Part shown: piece by piece, positions 31,831 through 43,154 of the stretch
Layout: each line of letters begins with the position of its first letter
Numbering within the stretch: the stretch's first letter is position 1
NCBI GenBank assembly: GCA_963576475.1
Contig: OY754986.1
Coordinates: forward strand, 11,879,321 to 11,943,320
DNA from: Molanna angustata
Lineage: Eukaryota > Arthropoda > Insecta > Trichoptera > Molannidae
Reading direction: 5' to 3'
DNA: 64,000 bases
The notes under the pieces: generated by a model
The model's input: only the letters and a program-made list of their open reading frames with translations
Databases searched by the model: none
Told to the model about the DNA's origin: nothing
Position numbers and translations under genes: made by a program

Positions 31831-34766
31831 ACACTACTCACCAGAAGCCACAGAGGCATTCAGGGACTTAATTACTGATGATTTGAATCTAAAAATTGAT
31901 GTATTACAGAGGTCTATAGTCTTAAAGAACACATTGAAATTGTTACATGTTCTATAAATAAATGCATTCTGTAAATAATTTGTTTTACATATTGGTATTT
32001 TAAATGGCAGTGAATTTCTGGTGTGACGTAATGGGCAGTTAAATGATATCAAATTAAGTAAGTGGATGGAGTCTATTTTATTGTTCATCAATTTGTGTAG
32101 ATATACATAACATATCAGTTAATGTCTTTCGATTTTCTAAAGTCATTAATTTATGATGTTGTGCAGAGAGGCGATAGTTATCGAATGATAATTTACATCT
32201 ATAGTTTAAGTGCTTCAAAAATTTGTTTTGTACATTCTCTATCCTATCTATATAAGTAATATAGAAGCGGCTCCACGTAACTGAGGCAAAATCGAGAATG
32301 CTCCGGACGTAGTGTTTTTAGAGTTGATATGGATTTAAATGATTTTGCCACTCTTATAATAAAATTTAACTTTCTAAAAGCCTTTTCAATTACACAATCA
32401 ACATAACTTCTAAAAAGCAACCTACTATCAATTAACACACCTAAATCTCTTATTTCAGTGCATCTTGCTATTATTTCATGGTTAAGAGTGTAATCGACAG
32501 CAAATGGTTCTTTCTTACGGGTAAAGGTGATGCATTTACATTTTTGTATATTTAAGAAAAGCTGATTGGTGGTGCAATAATTGTAGAATCTGTTCAGGTC
32601 TAATTGAAGCTTATTGCAGTCATTGATATTGGTAATTTTTTTTGTAAATTTTCATGTCATCGGCAAAGACTAAAAAGTCAGAATATTCAAAACAGTGTGA
32701 TATGTCATTTATATACAAAATGAATAAAATTGGACCCAAATGAGAGCCTTGTGGTACTCCCGATAGACAAAAGCGATATTTGGACTTGGCGTTATTTATC
32801 ACAGCGGATTGTAGTCTGCCCCTAACATATGAGGAGAGCCATCTCAACAAGTCTCCGTGAATTCCGTAAGCATATAATTTGTTTATGAGAATATCATGGC
32901 TAATCTTGTCGAATGCTTTCGAAAAATCTGTATACGTCGCATCTACTTGATATCTCTCATTCATAGAGGTAAGAATGTCATGTGTGAATATCAACATATT
33001 GGACTCAACAGAACGAGCTGGAAAAAATCCATGTTGATTGGGCATAAGACTTAATAGCAGGAGTAAGCTGTTCGACCACAGTTTTCTCCATTAATTTACT
33101 GAAAATAGACAGTTTAGATATTGGTCTGTAGTTTTGCACATCACGCTTATCACCAGATTTATGTATGGGTGTAATGTAGGATTCTTTCCATTGGTTGGGA
33201 AAAATTCCGGAACGAAAAGACAATGTAAACAGGTAATAAAGTGGATATGTGAGTGCCTCTGTACAATTTCTAATAAATATTGGTGGAATACCATCGGGCC
33301 CTGGACTCTTATTCAGATCAACTTCTTTGAGTTTTTACGGACGTCATCAACATTAAAATCAATTGAGCTAATATCGAGTTAATTTTGACATTTAGCAGAT
33401 GGAAGTGCCTGACATTTAGTCTGAAAAAAGATGAATGAAAAAATGAGCTAAACATTTCAGAAATTTCAACAGAGTTATTGGTTACCATATCGTTAAAAAA
33501 CATATTACATGGAAAATTACTGTGGGATTTCCGAGATTTTATAAAGTTAAATAAAGATTTCGGATTTGATGATATAGCTGTCTCAATGCTTTCTATATAG
33601 TCATCATAACAATCTTTTTGTAGCTGTTTTTGTCTAGTTCTTAGCAATGAGAATTCGTCGTAATCCAATTTCAATCTTGTTTTTTTCCACCTTTTGTGTG
33701 CTCGCAGTTTTTCTTTAATAACCTTAGCAAGAGGCATAGAGTACCAAGATGGGAATCTAGAGGTGGTATGTAATTGTTTAGTTGGCATATGCAAATTAAT
33801 TCCTTCACTCAGAACTTTGTAAAAGTGGTTAGTCGCATCGCAAACATTTAGATCTTTAAATTTGTCATCCCAGTTTACCCCAGATAGATATTGATTTATA
33901 CTTTCATAGTTACCTTTATGGAAGAGCTTTACCGTTCTAATTTCTGTTTTTATAAAACACTCATTCTCTACAAATAAATTGATTAACAGTGGAATATGGT
34001 GAATATCAATATCCACTAAGGGAGATGCCTGAGTGACATTACAAACCTGATTACTTAGAACCAGGTCCAAGATTCTGTTTTTGACATTCTTTAAACCATT
34101 ATATTGTTTGAGATCAGTGTAAGATATGAAATCGATAATAGTTGTGCTAATATTGTCTGTATAGTTAGATGGCATAAATGACTTAGTAGATTGGACAAAA
34201 GACCATATCATGTTCGGGCAATTGAAATCACCCACAACTATGAAACTGTCATCAGGGTTGTCTAATATGAGTTTAGATAGACTTTTGAAAAATGAATTTA
34301 AATTATTTTTAAAATTCACATCTGGGGGCAGATACAAGCAACAAAGATTTATATTTACGTCATTATCCTGCTGGATTCTTACCCAGATATCCTCTGCATT
34401 AGAATGCCAATTTGGATTTGCGTTGACTGAAATATTTGATTTTGTTGCAATCAGCACTCCTCCGCCAAATTTTTGACCAGTAAGGCTGTAATGTCTGTCC
34501 CTTCTAAATACATTGTATCTTTTATCAAATAGTTCGCTATCATAAATGTGATTGTGGAACCAAGTTTCAGTAAGGCAAATTACATCATAGTCATTAGAAA
34601 GAACCAATCAATTATTTAAATTTAAATTAAACACAAACTATAAAGAACGTTTAGAAAGAAAGTTTAGAAATTAGAACGTTTAGAAATTAGAAAGAACGTT
34701 TGCATAAAATGTATGGGTTTTAGTTCGAAGACCTCTGACATTTTGATAGATGATGTCTAAAGTCAT
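31831..34766 (-). pseudogene. CR1-like ORF2: endonuclease + reverse transcriptase, broken
   Basis: The start is taken at 34766 because the endonuclease N-terminus (IIYQNVRGL) is in frame there. Endonuclease motifs are LTETWF and VVGDFNCPNM, with an HHIP site. RT motifs are SPGPDGIPP, NYRPIS, YTDFSKAFD, GVPQGSHLGPILFILYIND and FADDMKIY, so the catalytic aspartates survive. Breaks are an 83-bp insertion flanked by a 12-bp repeat at 34600-34700, and single-base frame changes near 33330, 33040 and in the A-run at 32635. A further decayed stretch runs from 32280 to 32100, where no single frame carries on. The C-terminus ends SLNASVASGE at 31834. Confidence 0.75.
34600..34706 (-). repeat. Insertion in ORF2 flanked by a 12-bp direct repeat
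   Basis: On the minus strand GTTCTTTCTAAT occurs before and after about 83 bp of AT-rich sequence made of shuffled TTTCTAAACGTTC words. Removing one repeat plus the insert rejoins FYANVLSN to DYDVICLTETWF in frame. It could be a templated repair filler and not a transposon. Confidence 0.7.
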
Positions 34767-35092
34767 CCATATGGAAATTGAATATGAATGATATAATATA
34801 TATTTGAAACCTCAGTGGTTAGGAGATGCATTTGCAAGTATAAGGTTGGGAGATAAGTAGGGATGGATGGAATTTTTTCATTATTAATCCAAAATTCAGT
34901 GCAAGTACAAATGTAAGTAATAACATATTCAAGTGTAGGTGAGTAAGTGTTAAAGGCAGTAGAGTATCAACATGTGGTTTATGTTGAATGACACAATAAA
35001 CAAGCTTCAAGTTCAAAATTACAATTAATATGAGATGATAGGAAATCTTTGATAACATATAATACAGGAATGTGCGCGTTGTTGTTAATAAT

Positions 35093-36056
35093 TCAATAAT
35101 TTTCAATGTGTATTGAGTGTATATAAAGGTTGAATAAATAAACAGTGTGAACATAAAAATTGAAATCAGCATGGGATAGAACAAGCACAATTCCCCTCAT
35201 TCCAATATCAGACCTAGTAAGGCCCTTGCGCCTACGGATAGCGGAAATGAAAGCACTGACCATATCTCTGTTGTGGAACTTCACAATTATTTTCGGTGGG
35301 ATATTATTATGATTACCCCACGATGCAACTCGGTGGCAAAAAACAACATCAGTGGGCTGAAGCGTAACATCCAGTACATCGGCAACCTTCCGGATGATCT
35401 CTGACAATGATTCGTTCTTATTGTGAGGAATCCCTGACACCTCCAGATTATTTTCTCTCGTGTGCTGTTCATTGTCGTTGCTCTCGTCCGTCAAATTCTC
35501 AACTGTTAACTTCAATGTATCAATCTCTCGCTTCAGTGCCTCTGTGTGCTGAGAACCGCTACCGACTGATTCCATTTTCGATTGCACAGACGCAAGACCT
35601 GCCTCGTTTGCTTCCATCCTTCGTTCTATGGTATCCATGATTATGACCCCATTTGGATTTATCATTCAAAGTATCCAGCATATTCTTATTGGCCTCTATT
35701 TTGGATTTAAGATCTTGGAATTCAGACAGAATGAAGTCAACCTTAATGGATGTTAACAGATTCATGATATCAGCATTTGTAGGTTCTTGGGTTGAGCCCA
35801 TGGATGAGACGTTCCTCAAGGAATTTTCCGTGTCATCACTTTTATTTGATGGAATTGGCATAATATTAGGATTAAACACAGCTGCCCCTTGCGGCAGTTC
35901 ACATCCACGACACTTCCAGCTACGTCTGCTAGTTCGCAGTTTTCTGAATCCCGCATCTGTGAGTCCGCAGCAGGTAAAATGGAATTGCCCATTACACAAC
36001 GTGCAACGAATTTCGTTCTCCTTAATGATCAGTTCATTGCAAGTCATACATGCCAT
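35093..36056 (-). pseudogene. CR1-like ORF1: PHD finger and coiled coil
   Basis: The first part (36056-35559) starts MACMTCNELI with C-x2-C, C-x2-C, H-x2-C and C-x2-C pairs (CTLCNGQFHFTCCG, WKCRGC), a PHD-type finger for ORF1. The frame shifts near 35655 and continues as a coiled coil (ALKREIDTLKLTVENL). RENNLEVSGIP and the IIVKFHNRDMVSAF stretch then resemble the RNA-binding ORF1 fold of many LINEs. The C-terminus after GLTRSDIGM is corrupted. Confidence 0.72.
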
Positions 36057-36060
36057 TGTA

Positions 36061-37104
36061 ATATTGTATTTATAATATTGTAGAAATTTAATTTGTTAAA
36101 AATTACAATAGTATGTTACGAAATCCAAAACACAATATACAATATCAATGTTAGTATTTTTTCACAATTTTCTCACACCACCAGGTAGAGATATTAAAAC
36201 TGCACAAAATGATATGCTACACACGTGTATTCATTCAAATTTACACCGAAATAATTGATTTTTTTGTGGAGCAAAATTCACCTGTACTGTATCTGTCAAA
36301 AAATTATTGTTGTATTTTTTAAATATATGTAGCATAAAATCGATCTTGTCAAATATATAAAAGCTTCGAGAAAATACGTCAATAAATGAGGCGTTTCGGT
36401 TGAGTGTTTGGTCAACGAAAAACTCTTCAAAAATATCGCGTTATTATTTTCTTCGAAAATTTCCGATAAGTTGTTGTATACTAAAAGTATCGAGGATAAA
36501 GTTAATTGTAATTTTCCTCTCATAAAAGCTAGATTGACTTGATTCAGATTGATCGATTGCTACATATTATAAGACAACATAAGCAGTGCGTCGTGAAAAC
36601 AATTTGGCTCAAGTGGGTGCGTAAACATAAAAGTCTTTGAAACTGAAAGAAAAATTTACTACCTTCAATAATATACATATAACCGATGTGTATACAAAAA
36701 ATATTCATAGCATCCCGAATTGTCGAAGGATCAAAAAATTCAAAGTAAAATATTATATATATTTAAATATATTTATATTAATTTGGTGTGGCTTTCGTCA
36801 CAGTCAGCTCAAAAAGAGACAAATCGAAGATTTGAGCTGAAATAATAATTACAATACTTTACTACTTACACTACACACACAAACAAAAATGTATTTGACA
36901 TTAGATTTAGATAATTATAATTGATGTATCATATATACTATTAATCCATGTAATCAAACTATCTAATGTTGTTTGTGTTAATTAAAAATAAAATAAAAAT
37001 AAAAAATAAGTTGTGGCGAAAAAGAAGCTCAATAAAATTCAGGATACTTATGCTCCATTGTAGCGGGTTTACCACAAGATTTTCTATTCGGTGGATAACA
37101 CCTT
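36061..37104. other. Unassigned; may hold the LINE 5' UTR
   Basis: No supported gene. Short frames at 36296-36523 and 36637-36840 have no domain. The first few hundred bases upstream of ORF1 could be 5' UTR, but its end cannot be fixed. Confidence 0.35.
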
Positions 37105-37452
37105 TCTGAGATACAGTGTTGGTTACATTGCCATAATCTTTTAGTTATTCTAATGATATCATTAGTTCTGAGATGCAGTGTTGGAAACATTGCCATCACA
37201 CTCTAGGTACTACTTTTAGTTATTCTGATGGTATCATTAGTTCTGAGATACAGGTTTGGTTACATTGCCATCACACTCAACTACTTTTAATAATTCTTGT
37301 GATATTATTAGTTCTGATATACAGTGTTGGTTACATTGCCATCACACTCTACTATTTTTAGTTATTCTAGTGATATCATTTATTCTGAGATACAGTGTTG
37401 GTTACATAGCCATCACACTACTATTTTAAGTTATTTTTGTGATACTAGTTAT
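37105..37452. repeat. Degenerate tandem repeat, unit about 70 bp, five units
   Basis: Each unit has CTGAGATACAGTGTTGG, TTACATTGCCATCACACTC, and TTTTAGTTATTCT...GATATCATTAGTT. Units differ by several substitutions and indels. Confidence 0.85.
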
Positions 37453-37774
37453 GAAAAAGGGGATATAAGAATAAAATGATGGTTACCCTAGTTATCCGAA
37501 CGCGATGGGAAATTGTCACCTGGTAAAGAAAGTTTGTGCATATGATACGTATGACGCGAGAGTTTAGCCAAGCATCGGATTGGTATATAGATAGAGATAT
37601 ATTTTATGTATCTTGGTTGAAATTTGTCTCAACTGAACTAGAAAATATTTTCTTATGCACAAATACTTCTCCAACTATCATTGTGATGCGTTTTACTCAA
37701 ACGAACTTCAGACTATCTCTCTCGATAGAGTTTATGGAGGGATTTAACCATGGATAAATTCATAAAGGATTGAA
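37453..37774. other. Unassigned stretch
   Basis: A short open frame (37536-37757) without recognisable domain; no other feature seen. Confidence 0.35.
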
Positions 37775-38012
37775 TTCTTTCATACCATCATGTCATATCC
37801 AGTGAGGGTGCATGTGGGCGATCAGTGACTGCTGTGTGAGTGAGCATTATCTTATAAAAGGAAGGACAATACGTATGTGTATCCCCTCACCAGTCTTGTC
37901 TAACCTAAAGAGGAATTTCATTCAGAATGGGCGGTGAACCTCATTTCTGAACTATGTGATATGTTTTTTTGCCTGTTGTATTTTCGATAACCTGGCTCTT
38001 ACAGAACACCCT
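37775..38012 (+). repeat. Rep-F copy 3
   Basis: Blocks CTTATAAAAGGAAGGACA, CAGTCTTGTCTAACC, TTCAGAATGGGCGGTGAACC, and TGTTGTATTTTCGATAACC match the other Rep-F copies in the same order. It is followed directly by an RTE tail. Confidence 0.55.
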
Positions 38013-38017
38013 TATGA

Positions 38018-38205
38018 GCCATCATCATCATCATCTATGGCTCCACAGCCTATTGCGAGCCTTGGACTCATCCAGCATTCCTCGCCATCTCCCTCTATGC
38101 CGAAATGTTCCCCTCCAGTCCCTTACACCAACAGCCACCACATCCCGTTGCATGCCATCCAGCCATCGGAGCTTGGGTTTGAGCCATGGATTGGATAAAA
38201 TATAA
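38018..38205 (-). pseudogene. RTE LINE 3' end with GAT-repeat tail
   Basis: Minus strand: KLRWLDGMQRDVVAVGVRDW, then RWRGMLDESKARNRLWSHR and a stop, followed by a (GAT)n tail (CATCATCATCATC on the plus strand). This is the usual basic C-terminus of an RTE-clade polyprotein. Confidence 0.7.
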
Positions 38206-39455
38206 TTACTGCAACTTAAAAAAAGCTCAAATTGTGAAATCGTTTAAACTTTAATCAGTCAGTTAAAAATAAACATTTTATAGATGTATTATAAGACTAA
38301 ATAAAACCTACATATATTGTGTATGTTCAATAGGTATGCTTAATATTCATAATAAATTTCCCAGCACAGGAGACAAGGATAATAGAAAAGAACATGTTTA
38401 ATAAACATAAATATTTTTTTTTTTTTTTTAATATTGGACACTGTCACTTCGTGGTAGAACTCCATAATTAATTAAAACTATGAAAAAATTTTATATTTAA
38501 TTTTACGTTCTACTTAAATTTTTTCGCAAACGCGATTCCCATTCACCGGTATCGCTGTATGATGAGCATCGTCAGAATGGTGAACAATAATGATGAAGAC
38601 CATCTATATATAGATTCACAAAGAGGATAACAACAATAGATATGGAAGGGGGCAATTCTAAGAAAAATTAAATACCCGAAAGACATTATGGTAAATATGT
38701 ATGCAGGTATAATAAAAATAAAATTGAAGTGAAGGAATGAATATACAAATATTGTATTAAAAGGACAGTAATTATATTGAATAATGGCCAACAGAAAAAC
38801 CCGACATAGAATAGTTAATGTTATATTCGTATATTTAATTTAATCCAATATTAATAACTCAATAATTATAGTGTTTATGAAGAGTATGCGCACTTTCTCC
38901 AAAGGACTGAAATCATCTTTGTTTCGTAAAGCAACATAAGATCGAAATACCAACGATCTTGTAATAATCCTGAATCAATAAACGGCGCAATATAAATAAT
39001 TAACACTATTATTATTATTATTAAACAAAGATTCACAAAGCAAAATACATAAATGAATTCATTCAATCTGTGATTATCGCATTTTGACAATTACGTATGA
39101 AATAACATTTTTTTGTTTACTGGCAATTCACCCTATAGGTACTAGAGAGAGTGCTTTATGCTTTGGTGAAAATATCATAATTTGGTTTAATTTGTTGAAA
39201 TTAAATGAATTAAAGTTGGATGTTATTTGACTTTAAGAAGTTCAGTAATATGTATTATAATAAATTATAAGTAAGATTAATGGATTTGACTGTAGTACCA
39301 ACTCAAAAAATGGTGTGACTGTGTTTTGGTAGTCCATGAAGCAGTGTGGAAATTTATTGATCAAAGACAAGAGATGAAGACCATGACATGTGAACAATAT
39401 TATGAACGAAGGAAATATGTTAATAACAGACGAGGATGTATAAAACGATGCATAA
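38206..39455. other. Unassigned AT-rich region
   Basis: Low-complexity T-run at 38408-38430. Open frames at 38543-38791 and 38875-39090 are hydrophobic, AT-driven and show no domain. No repeat partner found. Confidence 0.35.
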
Positions 39456-39646
39456 TTTTTTTTTTTTTAAATAAAAAATGAATATGTCCTTGTTAAACAA
39501 GTACATATACATCTTCTTACGTGCCCTAAAATAAGCAAATAAATGCTTGTGCTATAGGTGAACGAAATCGGTCGAGGCAGGATTCGAACTCGCGATCACT
39601 GGATTACTAACCCAGCGCGCTAACCGCTCTGCCATCGACCCATCTA
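39456..39646 (-). mobile_element. SINE-A, intact reference copy
   Basis: Head on the minus strand: GGGTCGATGGCAGAGCGGTT, AGCGCGCTGGGTTAGTAATC and GCGAGTTCGAATCCTGCC. The body has GATTTCGTTCACCTATAGC, and the end has an A-rich tail (T-run at 39456-39468). This copy shows the uninterrupted sequence used to date the mariner insertion at 15055. Confidence 0.85.
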
Positions 39647-39654
39647 AAATGTGA

Positions 39655-39702
39655 TTAGATCGGTTCTCTCTCTGCCTACCCCAATATCGGGAACATGGCA
39701 TG
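39655..39702 (+). mobile_element. RTE LINE 3' terminus, short
   Basis: CGGTTCTCTCTCTGCCTACC and a CATGGCATGATGAT end match the RTE terminus at 21638. Confidence 0.5.
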
Positions 39703-40435
39703 ATGATTATTCGCTACTCTCACCACCACTCGCTCCGCATATGGATATTGTAACTTCACAAAACGCTAAGTGAGCGTCAAGAAAAAACCAGTGGGTTGTG
39801 GCCAACGCAAAACTCCTCACTAACATGTCATTCTATAAAATATTTAAATTTTGTATGCATTTTCATGAAATGAGTTTGTTGAATTGTTTTTTATAAAATA
39901 TTTTATTGTGAAAACTTGATAACTCTTCAATGCCATTTTATGTTAGTGATGTGCTTTTTTTACCAATTTGAAAACAAAATTTCAAACTTTAAGTTTCCTG
40001 AGCTAGGGGATACTTTGAAATATTTGACAGTTAAAAAAATTGAGTAGCACTATTCATATATCCTTCAAAATCTAATGAGATCTAAGCGAGTATTAGATAT
40101 ACATATTTGCTAAATTTGAAAATAATCGAATGAGTACTTTAGTTTATAATCGATAAAGTAAAATAAACACGCCGTACATAGCACACTGCACACACACACA
40201 GAATACAATCTCAGCATGAAACTAGTTGATAATCTGCAATAAAAAAATACCCTTAAAATTTGCGAAATAATAACTCCCCACTATATTCCCTTGGGTTAAT
40301 GAGGAGTAAAATGCATAGCACGAAGAGTAGCTCATGGAGTCCTTTAGATTAGCAATCTCGGCACCATACGTGCATAAAGAACAATCGACGAATGTGAATG
40401 GAAGATTCACACTCGTGGACTGTCATTGACTTCTG
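39703..40435 (-). mobile_element. R1-type LINE 3' region carrying a Hel2 copy
   Basis: 39703-39784 matches the inverse of 59335-59402 (GTAGCGAA...GTTCACTTAGCG), and 40311-40435 matches the inverse of 59205-59320 (TGCATAGCACGAAAAGTAGC etc.). In the 59-kb copy these parts are joined by an A-run. Here a Hel2 element lies between them. Confidence 0.7.
39785..40310 (-). mobile_element. Hel2 copy 6, inserted in an A/T run
   Basis: AACCAGTGGGTTGTGGCCAA ... GGTTAATGAGGAGTAAAA. Its uninterrupted target is visible at 59320-59335. The insertion lies within the A-run and leaves no clear duplication, as expected for a Helitron-like mechanism. Because the site is homopolymeric the exact ends are uncertain by a few bases. 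Confidence 0.65.
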
Positions 40436-40500
40436 CTTTGTCAGCCATCTCTCCACTGCTGGATATAGGCCTCCTCCAATGAACTCCTAATGAGGCATAC
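40436..40500 (-). mobile_element. RTE LINE 3' fragment
   Basis: Minus strand encodes FIGGGLYPAVERWLTKQ, the common C-terminal ending of one lepidopteran RTE family. Confidence 0.55.
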
Positions 40501-41619
40501 ATTCCTAATGATGCTGTAATTATTTATGTACCTAACCTAAGATATTTTATGCATAATAATGAAGATTGATAAAATAATCTAAATAAATATGATAACCAAA
40601 GTACGATCTAATTTCATATAGTAACATTATTTTTTCATTCCCATTTTTTACGGTTAAGGAAAATCCAATTTGTCAATGTCATCGATAAGCGATATTTGGA
40701 AAAAAAAGTTTAACATTTTCATCTAAAGTAATAAAGCAATCAAAATGTTAGTGTCTGTGTGTGTGTGTGTGTTTGTCTCACGCCTTCTGAAAAACCAAGA
40801 GCATCTAAAAATCTAATTTATGTGCGAACGTGTACCTGTATACCTGATGCAGTGTCACGCTGAAAATAATGCGATAAAAATGCTGAATTTTAAAAATATT
40901 TCAATAATTATTTTTTTCATACAAAATTTTCCAAGTCGTATCTGTCAAAAAAGTGTACATTTTGCACGCAAATATCTGTTAGTTTAAAAGTTAGAAGTAC
41001 GTATTTACACGAAAAAAATTTACTTTCAAGTATAACTTAGCGTTTAAGTGAAAAACATGGTGAATATTTTGTATAATTATAATGTTTAACTTATTTTTAA
41101 AGTAAGCGTTTTGTACAAATGTACGATATTTAATTTTCCTACCGAATGAATATGTTCTTTAAAATAATATACCTTTGAAATAAATGTGATTATTAAATAA
41201 TAAAATGAAACACAAGACATTACAGCAAGTTTTAAGACATATATTGTAAAAGTCTGTTAATTATTAGTAAAGATATAGGCGTAATAAAATTGCATAATTT
41301 GTTAAAAATATTTGATTATTCTGACAATTTTCATTTTTATGGCATCGAACAAACCAATGTAGGTACCTACATATTCAAAAAATGTCTCCATAACATTTGA
41401 TATTTTTCACATGTTGGAACATGGTTACTATGGTAACGGACACATTCTGATATTCAAATAAAATTTGTTATAAATCGAATTCGAATTAATTTAGAACATC
41501 ATTGTAGGTAGGTACCTACATACCTAATACTACTTAAAAACCAAGAATATACTGATTTTGTATAGGAAAATTATTAAACTATCTAAGGTTAACTACAATA
41601 CACATGTCATTCAATCTAC
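40501..41619. other. Unassigned AT-rich region with a short TG tract
   Basis: A (TG)n tract at 40752-40775 and repeated GTAGGTACCTAC palindromic words near 41359 and 41504. No gene seen. Confidence 0.4.
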
Positions 41620-42295
41620 AAACTATTTCCTATAGTGAAATTCTTCTTTTATTTAAGTAGACCTTTGGGTGATTTTTTATACAAGCTATTTCTTGGAGTT
41701 TAATTCTTCTTCCTCTTCTTTTGTGAAGTCATTTGGGACAGTTCATAAATAAACTATTTCCTATAGTCTAATTCATCTTCTTTTATGTAGCCCTTTGGGT
41801 GAGTTTTTATACAAACTTATTCCTATTATCTAATTCTTTTTCTTCTTATTTTATGTAGACCTCTGGGCCAGTTTAACGTAATTCTTCTTTTTCTAATTTT
41901 ATGTAGACCTTTGTTGAATTTTGTATAAACTAACTTCCTATAGTCTAATTTTTCCTCTTTTATGTAGACCAAGGGAGAGTTTTCATACAAACTTTTCCTT
42001 TAGTCTAATTCTTCTTTATCTTCTTTTATGTTGACCTTTGCGTTAGTTTTTATACAATCTATATCCAGACGTATAATTTTTCTTCTAATATGTAGACCTT
42101 TGGGTCAGTTTTTATATTAACTACTTTCTATAGTCTAATTCTTCTTTTTCTTATTTTTTGTAGATCTTTTTTTGTTAGTTTTTATGCAAACCATTTCCTT
42201 TAGTCTTATTCTTCGTTTTCTTATTTAATGTAGACGTTGGGTGAATTTTATATAAAATATTTCCTATAGTTCAATTCATCTTCTTTGTTGGGTCA
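41620..42295. repeat. Degenerate tandem repeat, unit 60-67 bp, about 11 units
   Basis: Units recur with ACTATTTCCTATAGTCTAA, TTCTTCTTTTATGTAGACC and TTTGGGTCAGTTTTTATAC. Two more units follow at 42985-43110 after an interruption by other sequence including an RTE tail. Unit length and sequence vary, so the array is old. Confidence 0.88.
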
Positions 42296-42700
42296 TTTTG
42301 ATAATACCTACCTACTATTGTGGGTGTAGGTGGTTTTTTTTTGTTACATATCTCATTCGATTTCAAACATCAGTGGAAGCAACATCAGTTGCCATTTTTT
42401 TTTGCATTGTTACATCAGTAACCATTTATAATTTGTTTAAAAAAGTTCTCATTCATTTTGAACCATATTTGTATCATTAGAAATCTGTGATAGTGAATTT
42501 GGGTGTAAGTTCGCAAAAAGAAGCCTATCCTAATTTCTCTTCCAACTCCAATTCCCGAATTCCTTTCTCCAAGGCTTCGGTGGATTGGGATCTGCAAGAA
42601 GGGTAAGTGCTACCAAACTGTAGTTCTGATTTGTCCGTAGTGTTGATTCATTTATTTGCAATACAGTCCACCATTTAACATACATTTATATAATACATTT

Positions 42701-42975
42701 ACATACATACATACATACCATCACGCCATGTCCCTCACGGGGTAGGCAGAGAGAACCGAACGCCACATTTTTCTATCTTGACACACATTTATCGCCTCAT
42801 CAACATTCAAAAATCGTCTTATACATGTTCGTCTGTTGTTCATGCTTCTTACATTTCCATCTTTCAAAATATCGTTTACATGGTCGTGCCATCCTTTTCT
42901 TGGGCGCCCGCGACCTCTTATTCCGTTCCTGTCAGCTTTGTATATTTTCTTCGTCAGGCGTTCTTCGTTCATTCA
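42701..42975 (-). pseudogene. RTE LINE 3' end inserted in the minisatellite
   Basis: Minus strand reads MNEERLTKKIYKADRNGIRG, RPRKGWHDHVNDILKDGNV, DRKMWRSVLSAYPVRDMA and ends in a (TATG)n-type tail at 42702. The open frame is uninterrupted, so this insertion is younger than most RTE fragments here. It is 5' truncated; the reverse transcriptase core is missing. Confidence 0.75.
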
Positions 42976-42984
42976 GGCGTTTAC

Positions 42985-43110
42985 TATTGTGTAATTCTTC
43001 TATTGCATCTTTTATGTAGACCATTGGGTCAGTTTTTATTACAAACTATTTGTTATAGTCTTATACTTATTCTTTTTTTTCATTTAGTCTTTTGGGTTAG
43101 TTTTAAGTCT
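42985..43110. repeat. Continuation of the 60-67-bp tandem repeat
   Basis: Two units with TTTTATGTAGACCATTGGGT and CAGTTTTTATTACAAACTA. Confidence 0.75.
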
Positions 43111-43154
43111 TATAGTCTATTGTATAGAAAAATTATAAACAACATGCACACTTG

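Larger units (their letters stand above)
31640..36060 (-). mobile_element. CR1-like (Zenon-type) LINE, long but decayed
   Basis: On the minus strand, ORF1 with a PHD-type finger starts at 36056. ORF2 starts at 34766 (MTLDIIYQNVRGLRTKTHTF) and contains the endonuclease and reverse transcriptase. The 3' UTR ends in an A-rich tail near 31645. The IYQNVRGLRTKTHTFY start and the PHD-bearing ORF1 fit the CR1-Zenon group. Frameshifts interrupt both ORFs. Its 5' end is uncertain and may extend beyond 36060. Confidence 0.78.

Noticed and set aside
31640..36060. Endogenous retrovirus or host polymerase gene
   Set aside because: The order PHD-bearing ORF1, then endonuclease and reverse transcriptase, then an A-rich tail is that of a non-LTR LINE. 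No LTR, protease or integrase is seen.
37105..37452. CRISPR-like or satellite DNA
   Set aside because: Only five degenerate contiguous units; a local minisatellite.
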